Part shown: piece by piece, positions 5,564-11,574 of the stretch
Position numbering within the stretch: position 1 is the first letter of the stretch
Layout of the letters: each line of letters opens with the position of its first letter
DNA from: Candidatus Poribacteria bacterium
GTDB lineage: Bacteria > Poribacteria > WGA-4E > UBA9662
DNA: 11,574 bases
Reading direction: 5' to 3'
NCBI GenBank assembly: GCA_002699335.1
Contig: PACG01000065.1
Location: 45,432 to 57,005 of the forward strand
Position numbers and translations under genes: made by a program
Notes under the pieces: generated by a model
Told to the model about the DNA's origin: nothing
Databases searched by the model: none
Seen by the model: the letters and a program-made list of their open reading frames with translations, nothing else

Positions 5564-7513
5564 TTACTGAATATCGGCGATCCAAGTTAGAAACCTGTCG
5601 GCGGGCATAAAGAATTCAAACCGTTTACTTTTGAGTTCCTGTCCGTTAGCATCAAAAAAGAGGACTACGGGCAGTCCACCGATTTGGTACTTGCGTTTCA
5701 GTGATTGGATTTGTGGGTCTTTGGGATTGGTAAAGTTGAGTTTGATGGTTACGAATCCAGACAGGCGTTTTGCTACTTCTAGATCAGAGAAAGTTTGGTG
5801 TTCCAGTTCTTTGCAAACTGTACACCAATCGGCGTAGCAGTCGATCATAACGGGTTTACCTTCTCGTTTTGCAGTCGCAAAACCGGTTGATTCGTCGGTG
5901 ATCCAGTTGATAGCGGACTCCATGGATCCAGATCTTGCCGGTTCCGTGAATCGGAACCCACCATTAATAAATCCACCAGCCACGATGTAGAATCCGACTA
6001 CGGCCATCAACACACCGAAGGCTTTCTGTACTTTGATTAGGCCAACCAGGTCTTTGAACCGCCGGGTGAATTGGCCGATCTGGACACCATTGACTATAAA
6101 GATAAGACCAATAGCCAGAAACTCGACCGAGTTACGCAGAATCAGGTTGAGCGGAATCCAGATGTTTTTGAGGAAAAAGAGCGCCATACCGATGATGGCC
6201 ACGCCGAAAATGTTTTCTAAAACATACATCCAATTACCAGAGGTCGGTAACGATGATAGTAGCCCTGAAAAAGTACCGATCAAAATAAAGAGCAGTCCCA
6301 TACCGAGAGCATAGGTCAGCATCAGAAAGAAGCCCAAGATTACATTATTGGTGGTAGCAACGTAAGACAACACGGCGCCTAGTGCTGGTCCGGTACAAGG
6401 TGCCGCGATGACACCAGCCACGGTTCCCATCAGAAAAGACCCGCCAAACCCGGCTCCACCGACCGTATTCAGCCGATCCTGTAGTACCGTTGGTAGTTGG
6501 ATTTCAAACGCGCCTAACATCGATAATCCCAGTGCGATGAGAATTGTACAGACAATGCCGATGGCGACCGGATTGATCATAATGGTACCGAAAAGCACAC
6601 CTGTGGAAGCCACCACGACACCTAGAATTGAGTACATCACCGCCATTCCTAAGACATAGGTCAGCGACAAAAAGAAGGATTTACTTCGACTGATATCCTT
6701 ACCCGCGCCAAAGACGGAGACCGTAATCGGAATTAGCGGGTAGACGCAAGGGGTTAAACTGGTCAGGATACCGCCGATAAAGACGAACAGAAAGGCCCAA
6801 AAATAGCCTCTGGACAGAGCAGCAGAAAACTGACTGGGCGAATTGGCGGCCATCAACTCTGAGGATTCTGAAGGGACGGATGCTACAGTGAACGGAATCT
6901 GTTCAAAAATCACGGTATTGATGAACTCTGTGGACGTGTTGGCATCGACAATCTTCAGCGATAGATTGATATTTAGTTCGGTTGGCATCAGGCAACTTTG
7001 GTCGTTACAGGCCTGGTAACGCAACCTGAGAAGAAGGTCGATCTGACTGAGCTCGGCAGTCTGCTGAATTTGCCCTTCCAATCCGATCGTCACCTCGTGG
7101 TGATAGAGGGGAACACTGCCCACTGAGGCTAGTTTGGTTATCTCTCCGGCAGGATAGACGATTTGACCAAAATTGAGCGTAGGCAGATCCGGCAGTATCA
7201 ACTCAGTTGGAATCAGAAAATCTTCGCCGGCAGGATTTGCATTGGTATGCCAACCCTCCTGGATTTTCAACTGAACAGCGATCTGAAAATTGTCACCTGG
7301 CCGGTACTGATTTTGCGAGGTTACCGTCGTGGCCCTGACAATTTCGGGAGGAGTAACGAAAAATTGCGCCAGACCCAGGCGCGCAATCCAAAATAGAGCC
7401 AGCGAATAGATAGTGAAAGCGTGTCTTTGACGAATAGGACAAACAGGTAGCATCGTTCCGGACCTAATCAGCTGTGCAGAAAATGGTTTTTTTATGTTAC
7501 TAGATAATACCAT
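5564..7513 (-). CDS. dsbD: Thiol:disulfide interchange protein DsbD, three-domain
   Basis: This is a complete 649-residue frame. DsbD carries electrons from cytoplasmic thioredoxin across the inner membrane to periplasmic DsbC/DsbG-like partners and cytochrome c maturation factors. All three redox pairs are present: Cys169/Cys174 in the N-terminal periplasmic alpha domain (YQACNDQSCLMP); Cys256 (LTPCVYP) and Cys373 (AAPCTGPALG) in the membrane domain of about eight helices (roughly 235-510); and Cys564/Cys567 in the C-terminal thioredoxin-like domain (ADWCTVCKELE) with cis-Pro615 (GGLPVV). The alpha domain (about 60-190) follows a hydrophobic export segment at 33-50. The Met at residue 21 (7451-7453) would give a more typical signal peptide than the first Met, and neither has a strong ribosome binding site. 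It is somewhat longer than E. coli DsbD (about 565 residues), mainly at the N-terminus and in linkers. It looks functional and diverges from the SMP-30-like gene. Confidence 0.93.
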   Translation of the reverse strand: MVLSSNIKKPFSAQLIRSGTMLPVCPIRQRHAFTIYSLALFWIARLGLAQFFVTPPEIVRATTVTSQNQYRPGDNFQIAVQLKIQEGWHTNANPAGEDFLIPTELILPDLPTLNFGQIVYPAGEITKLASVGSVPLYHHEVTIGLEGQIQQTAELSQIDLLLRLRYQACNDQSCLMPTELNINLSLKIVDANTSTEFINTVIFEQIPFTVASVPSESSELMAANSPSQFSAALSRGYFWAFLFVFIGGILTSLTPCVYPLIPITVSVFGAGKDISRSKSFFLSLTYVLGMAVMYSILGVVVASTGVLFGTIMINPVAIGIVCTILIALGLSMLGAFEIQLPTVLQDRLNTVGGAGFGGSFLMGTVAGVIAAPCTGPALGAVLSYVATTNNVILGFFLMLTYALGMGLLFILIGTFSGLLSSLPTSGNWMYVLENIFGVAIIGMALFFLKNIWIPLNLILRNSVEFLAIGLIFIVNGVQIGQFTRRFKDLVGLIKVQKAFGVLMAVVGFYIVAGGFINGGFRFTEPARSGSMESAINWITDESTGFATAKREGKPVMIDCYADWCTVCKELEHQTFSDLEVAKRLSGFVTIKLNFTNPKDPQIQSLKRKYQIGGLPVVLFFDANGQELKSKRFEFFMPADRFLTWIADIQ

Positions 7514-7634
7514 CTCACAAGTGTGCTGACTAATACAAGATTTATCAAGTCGCTTGTTCTTTTAACTATCTAAGCAGAACCTGTGTTAAAATGAGATCAA
7601 TCAAATCAACTGAAATCTAAAGTAGGATAGAAAA
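7514..7634. promoter_or_regulatory. Divergent intergenic region between dsbD and the SMP-30-like gene
   Basis: This AT-rich gap of 121 bases must hold the starts of transcription for both directions. A possible -10 box for the + strand is TAAAAT at 7587-7592, but no convincing -35 lies 16-18 bases upstream. AGGA at 7624-7627 is the ribosome binding site of the + gene. No operator-like palindrome is obvious. The promoter call is positional only. Confidence 0.3.
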
Positions 7635-8483
7635 ATGAACCAAATATTCACTGGCCGTCAGTTCACGGGGGAAAACGGATTTACGTCTGGCATAGAGGGG
7701 CCTGCCTGTGATGCAATAGGAAACCTGTATGCCGTCAATTTTGAGCGGCAGCATACCGTTGGCAAGGTTACACCGGAGGGCGAATGCAGCGTTTTTGTCG
7801 AACTTCCGAATGGTAGTATCGGCAATGGGATTCGCTTCAACCCGCAAGGGAAGATGTTAATCGCCGACTATACCAATCACAATGTGCTCTCGGTCGATAT
7901 GGGGACACGAGGAATCTCAGTTCACGCCCATGAATCGACCATGAACCAACCTAACGATATTGCTATTCGTCGGGATGGAACGGTTTTTGCCAGCGATCCA
8001 AATTGGGGCCAATCGAGTGGCCAAATCTGGCGGGTCGAAACCGACGGCAGCGCCATCTTGCTTGAAACCAATATGGGAACCACCAATGGCATTGAGGTCA
8101 GTCCGGACGAAACCACGCTCTACGTCAACGAGTCAGTTCAGCGCAATATCTGGGTCTACGATCTATCCCCAACAGGAGAAATTTCCAATAAAAGACTGTT
8201 GCTTCAGTTCCCCGATTTTGGTATGGATGGAATGCGCTGTGATATTGAGGGTAACTTACTGGTAACCCGACACGGCAAAAGTACGGTAGCCAAAGTCTCT
8301 CCTGCCGGTGATATTATCACTGAAGTCGAACTGGCAGGCCAGCACTGCACCAATATTGCTTTTGGCGGCAGCGATGGAATGACTTGTTACGTTACCGTGG
8401 CCGACCGAGGAAACGTGGAGGTGTTCAGATCTGATGTGCCGGGCAGAAGTTGGCAACTGTTTCGAGAGTGGGGGCAGATTTAA
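7635..8483 (+). CDS. SMP-30/gluconolactonase/LRE-like beta-propeller protein
   Basis: This is a complete 282-residue frame with ATG 7635, seven bases after AGGA. The SMP-30/gluconolactonase family forms six-bladed propellers that hydrolyse lactones or related esters with one divalent metal. The metal ligands expected in the family can be placed at Glu21 (SGIEGPACD), Asn151 (GTTNGIEVSPD) and Asp198 (GMDGMRCD), with the substrate-side Asn107 in QPNDIAIRRDG. Repeating blade motifs such as DGTVFASDPNW, DETTLYVNES and EGNLLVTRHG support the fold. No signal peptide is seen, so it is probably cytoplasmic. The substrate is unknown, with sugar lactones being likely. The stop codon is two bases before the queG start, so the two are probably one transcript, although no functional link between them is known. 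Confidence 0.85.
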   Translation: MNQIFTGRQFTGENGFTSGIEGPACDAIGNLYAVNFERQHTVGKVTPEGECSVFVELPNGSIGNGIRFNPQGKMLIADYTNHNVLSVDMGTRGISVHAHESTMNQPNDIAIRRDGTVFASDPNWGQSSGQIWRVETDGSAILLETNMGTTNGIEVSPDETTLYVNESVQRNIWVYDLSPTGEISNKRLLLQFPDFGMDGMRCDIEGNLLVTRHGKSTVAKVSPAGDIITEVELAGQHCTNIAFGGSDGMTCYVTVADRGNVEVFRSDVPGRSWQLFREWGQI

Positions 8484-8485
8484 GC

Positions 8486-9613
8486 ATGTCGTCTTCGTCA
8501 AGGCTGGGTGAGCAGATTCGACAGCAGGCACAAAAACTGGGCTTTGATTTAGTCGGTATTATACCGGCCAATCCACCAAAACTAATCCAACGATATGAAC
8601 AGTGGCTCCAAAACGGCTACGCGGGTGAGATGGACTATCTTCACCGCCACCTGTCGCTGAAGCGGGATCCCAAAACCGTCCTAGCTGAAGCCCGGTCGAT
8701 CATCGTCATGGGGATGAACTACTATACTATAGAGCCGGATCCGGCACGAAAAGTGGATCCCACTCGTGGACAAATTTCACGCTATGCCTGGGGCGATGAC
8801 TACCACGACGTCATCCGGAAAAAGTTGAAGCGACTGATCCGAGTGATTGAAAAGATAGCTAGGCAGGAAACCACAAACCGTGTTTTTGTCGATTCCGGTC
8901 CGATTTTGGAGCGCGACTACGCCCAAACGGCAGGGCTAGGCTGGATCGGCAAAAATACCACCCTGATTAACTGGGAACGAGGATCCTGGTACTTTCTATC
9001 GGAGATTTTGATTAACCTGGATCTGAGTGTTGAGACGCCGCCACTTCGCGGTGATTGTGGCAGTTGTACTCTCTGTATTGAAGCCTGCCCGACAGACGCC
9101 ATCGTTGCACCCAATCAGGTCGATTCCAGGCGATGTATCTCCTATTTGACGATCGAGTTGAAAGGAGCCATTCCTCTCGACCTGCGACCGGGTATCGGTA
9201 ACCTGATCTTTGGCTGTGACATCTGTCAGGAGGTATGCCCATGGAACTCCAAATCGAAGCCAACAACGGTTGAAGCTTTTCGTCCTCGACAAGGGAACCT
9301 TTTACCCAGGTTGGATTCTCTGCTGAAAATGACGCAGGTCGAATTTAACCAAAGGTTCAAAGACAGTCCAATCAAGCGTGCTAAGCGGCGTGGTTTTTTA
9401 CGCAACGTTGCGGTAGCTATGGGGAATGCCAGAGATCCGGACACAGTTCCAGTACTCAGTCAAGCCATAGCTGACGAAGAACCACTGGTTCGCCAGCATG
9501 CGGCTTGGGCACTCGGGCAGATCAATAACTGTCAAGCGAAAGACGTCCTAATGCATCGGCTACCAATTGAGGAGGACCCGGCAGTCAAAGCTGAAATCGA
9601 ATCTGCACTATAG
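8486..9613 (+). CDS. queG: Epoxyqueuosine reductase QueG
   Basis: This is a 375-residue protein from ATG 8486. QueG performs the last step of queuosine synthesis in tRNA, reducing epoxyqueuosine with a cobalamin cofactor and two [4Fe-4S] clusters. The conserved active-site segment VDSGPILERDYAQTAGLGW carries the catalytic Asp136. The ferredoxin-like part has CGSCTLCIEACP (Cys191, 194, 197, 201) and CDICQEVCPWN (Cys244, 247, 251), with Cys217 between them. The C-terminal end (about 300-350) is a HEAT-like repeat (RNVAVAMGNARDPD...VRQHAAWALGQI), usual for this family. The frame is open back to a TTG at 8450, which would overlap the upstream gene. I prefer ATG 8486 because homologues begin near this point (GEQIRQQAQKLGFDLVG), although its ribosome binding site is poor. 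Length and motifs are complete, so it should be functional. Confidence 0.92.
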   Translation: MSSSSRLGEQIRQQAQKLGFDLVGIIPANPPKLIQRYEQWLQNGYAGEMDYLHRHLSLKRDPKTVLAEARSIIVMGMNYYTIEPDPARKVDPTRGQISRYAWGDDYHDVIRKKLKRLIRVIEKIARQETTNRVFVDSGPILERDYAQTAGLGWIGKNTTLINWERGSWYFLSEILINLDLSVETPPLRGDCGSCTLCIEACPTDAIVAPNQVDSRRCISYLTIELKGAIPLDLRPGIGNLIFGCDICQEVCPWNSKSKPTTVEAFRPRQGNLLPRLDSLLKMTQVEFNQRFKDSPIKRAKRRGFLRNVAVAMGNARDPDTVPVLSQAIADEEPLVRQHAAWALGQINNCQAKDVLMHRLPIEEDPAVKAEIESAL

Positions 9614-9674
9614 ATTTTTGTGATTCCTACAGATTTCCAGCAGACCCAATCACGGCAGTGACTTGTTTTCAGGT

Positions 9675-11574
9675 ATGTGGCACAGACCTGCACTGATAGT
9701 TCTTTTTCCCTATCTTTTTGGAATCCTGGTTGCACGTCAAGTTGGACGCGTCCCGATTTTTTGGTTCTGGTTGGCAGGACTACGGTTACTGTAGCTGGAC
9801 TATCAATCAATTACCAGAAAGGCCTAAGCTGGTCCATAGCCTACTGCTTCTATCGGTCTGTTATTGTGGTTGCCTTCGGTTTTCTATTCACTTAACCCCT
9901 ACTTTTCCTGACCATCTGTTTAAGCAACAGGTGTTTTTTCAGGGAACTGTTGATTACGATCCGACTGGTGAACGCCCTTCAGCCAGCTACTACGTTACTG
10001 GCACTATACAACTGAGAGTTTCAAGCAACCGGGCTAAATCGGCGGAACCTGTATCGAAAGGAACTCTACTGTTGGTCAAATTTCGTCAACCTGTCGAAAT
10101 GGGCGTTGGTCATCTGATCCAGGTTTCCGGTACTCTCCGCCGACCGAGTGGTCAGCGAAATCCGGGTGGATTTACTTACCGCTTCTTTCTGGCCCGGCGT
10201 CGTGTATTTGGCATTTTGTATGTTTCCTCCACTACCAATTTTGAGAGCGTACAAGCCCCAGCCAAATCGGAAGGATGAATCCCGCTCCAGCTAGTGGAGA
10301 AGGGGAATTATCACGTCTAGGGAGGTGACTGACCGGATCTACCGTGTCCGATACGCCCAAGTCATCAAGGCTATGTTACTGGGGCAACGCCATTTTTCAC
10401 CTCCTGATGTGATGACTACCTTTCAACGAAGCGGTGTTTCGCACTTATTGGCCATGTCGGGCTTACATGTTGGCCTAATTGCATTTTCAACCTTCTTTTT
10501 TCTGAGACTGTTTCGACTTCCAAACCAAATTATTTGTGCCCCAACTATTCTGGTCGTTATTTTCTATGCCGGTTTGGTCGGTTTACGTGCCTCGATTATC
10601 ACTACCCTTGCTTTAGTGGCCCGCATTATCGATCGCGATGTAGATCTAATTAACCTGCTAATAGTCACAGCATTGGTGTTGCTGACAGCTAATCCGACGC
10701 AGATTTGGGGCGTTGGCTTTCAACTCTCCTTCGTCGCTACCATCTCGATTGTCTACTTCATCGGTAAATGGCAACCTGCAGTGGTCAACCGGTTTTAGTT
10801 CTCCATCATGCGTTGGATCTCGGCCGGAGTCGGAGCCTCGCTGTCAGCGCAAATCGGCACTCTACCGATCGTCGCTTACCATTTTCATCAATTTTCTCTG
10901 ATCTCCCTGTTGATCAACCCGTCGGTGATGGTGTTGGTTACGCTGATAGTGTCACTGGCTCTGGCCTCGCTGGTTTTGGGACTAATCCGGATCAAACTGG
11001 CTATGCCAACTGCAATAGTGGGTCAAGTGCTATTGTGGTGTTTTCTGTGGACTGTGATCTGTTTAGTCGCTTCCCGCTGTCCTGACTGGAGGTCTCGGCC
11101 TCAGTTACGGCCAAATTTGCCTCTATATTGTCTTCATCCTCAGTCTAACCATTTGCCATGGATTCTCAAATATGGCCAGGTGTTCAACCACCGTTCGCTG
11201 ATTTGGGGATTACTAATGATCACCATTCTGGTTTGGGATTTTGCCTGGTGGTCACCAGGCCGGTATCTGAGGGTTGCCTTTCTCGATGTTGGCCAGGGGA
11301 ATGCGGTTGTGATCCAGTTCCCAGACCATAAAACCATGTGGGTTGAGAAGTCTCACCTACGACAACGGTCAACGGGTGATTGCCCTTTTTTACGGTGTCG
11401 ACAGATTCGCCGTATTAATCTGGTCGTTTTGAGCCATCCTGCTAACGATCACGGCGGGGACTGGGCCACCTCCTGGAGCATTTCGAGATAGAGGAGTGTT
11501 GGGTGTTCCTCACCAAAATTTACGTTCAACGACACATCGCCACCTGCACCAGATTGTTGATCAGAAACAGATTC
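9675..11574 (+). pseudogene. comEC: ComEC/Rec2 DNA-uptake channel protein, multiply broken and cut by the window end
   Basis: ComEC imports single-stranded DNA across the inner membrane in natural transformation. The start at ATG 9675 gives MWHRPALIVLFPYLFGILVA, a typical first helix, then TAG at 9792-9794. A second frame supplies the N-terminal OB-like part (GTLLLVKFRQPVEMGVGH, RNPGGFTYRFFLARR) and stops at 10276-10278. From about 10325 a third frame gives the competence core (LLGQRHF, GVSHLLAMSGLHVGL, then GFQLSFVATISI), interrupted by an in-frame TAG at 10796-10798, and resumes (SAQIGTLPIVAYHFHQFSLI). The metallo-beta-lactamase-like end follows (LRVAFLDVGQGNAVVIQF), with a compensating frameshift pair at about 11350-11390 (YDNGQRVIA in another frame), then the metal-binding HPANDH. 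A last shift near 11465 gives LEHFEIEECWVF. All domains are in order, so decay was by small lesions. It starts 61 bases after queG. Confidence 0.85.

Noticed and set aside
6033..6659. Plus-strand frames inside the dsbD region
   Set aside because: They are antisense shadows of the membrane domain of DsbD, which is complete on the other strand with all redox cysteines.
9718..10278. Separate 186-codon gene between queG and the competence core
   Set aside because: Its body (RNPGGFTYRFFLARR and surrounding residues) is the N-terminal part of ComEC, displaced by a frameshift and not a separate gene.
1..11574. CRISPR arrays, tRNA or rRNA genes, toxin-antitoxin or defence modules
   Set aside because: I saw no regularly spaced repeats, cloverleaf-like segments, rRNA motifs or recognisable defence proteins.

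Overview
The window looks like a piece of a Gram-negative-type bacterial chromosome of medium GC that is undergoing gene decay. Intact housekeeping and metabolic genes sit beside two wrecked insertion sequences and several pseudogenes. The mix of a TIM-barrel sugar isomerase, an SMP-30/gluconolactonase protein, a hypothetical glycosyl hydrolase and HEAT-repeat proteins recalls environmental or sponge-associated lineages such as Poribacteria. That placement is a weak inference from gene content; no rRNA or marker gene is present to support it.

Left third (1-2130, + strand). It holds the tail of an unrecognised gene, a broken HEAT-repeat protein (159-507), an intact sugar phosphate isomerase/epimerase-like gene (545-1489), a 308-base stretch with no convincing gene, and a broken small protein resembling the antibiotic biosynthesis monooxygenase (ABM) fold (1798-2058).

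Middle (2132-5532). This is an IS-damaged block. A minus-strand glycosyl-hydrolase-like gene appears to be split by a decayed IS982-like element (transposase remnant 2583-3367): its 5' part lies at 3375-3910 and its probable 3' part at 2132-2545. Its N-terminal end is cut off by a second decayed element of the IS4 family, whose ends can be placed at 3911 and 5137 from imperfect terminal inverted repeats. On the other side of the IS4-like element a RibD C-terminal/dihydrofolate-reductase-like gene is also cut. The two sides therefore carry different truncated genes, which suggests an IS-associated deletion rather than simple insertion.

Right half (5564-11574). An intact minus-strand dsbD (5564-7513) has all three cysteine pairs of the electron relay. 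It diverges from a plus-strand series: an SMP-30/gluconolactonase-like gene (7635-8483), then queG (8486-9613, two bases downstream), then comEC (9675 to the window end). The comEC gene is recognisable along its whole visible length but carries several frameshifts and nonsense codons. DNA uptake through this copy is probably lost, while periplasmic thiol reduction (DsbD) and queuosine synthesis (QueG) look functional.

I see no tRNA, rRNA, CRISPR array, phage module or defence system, and nothing I would call a new biological system. The most informative signals are the IS boundaries and the pattern of decay.
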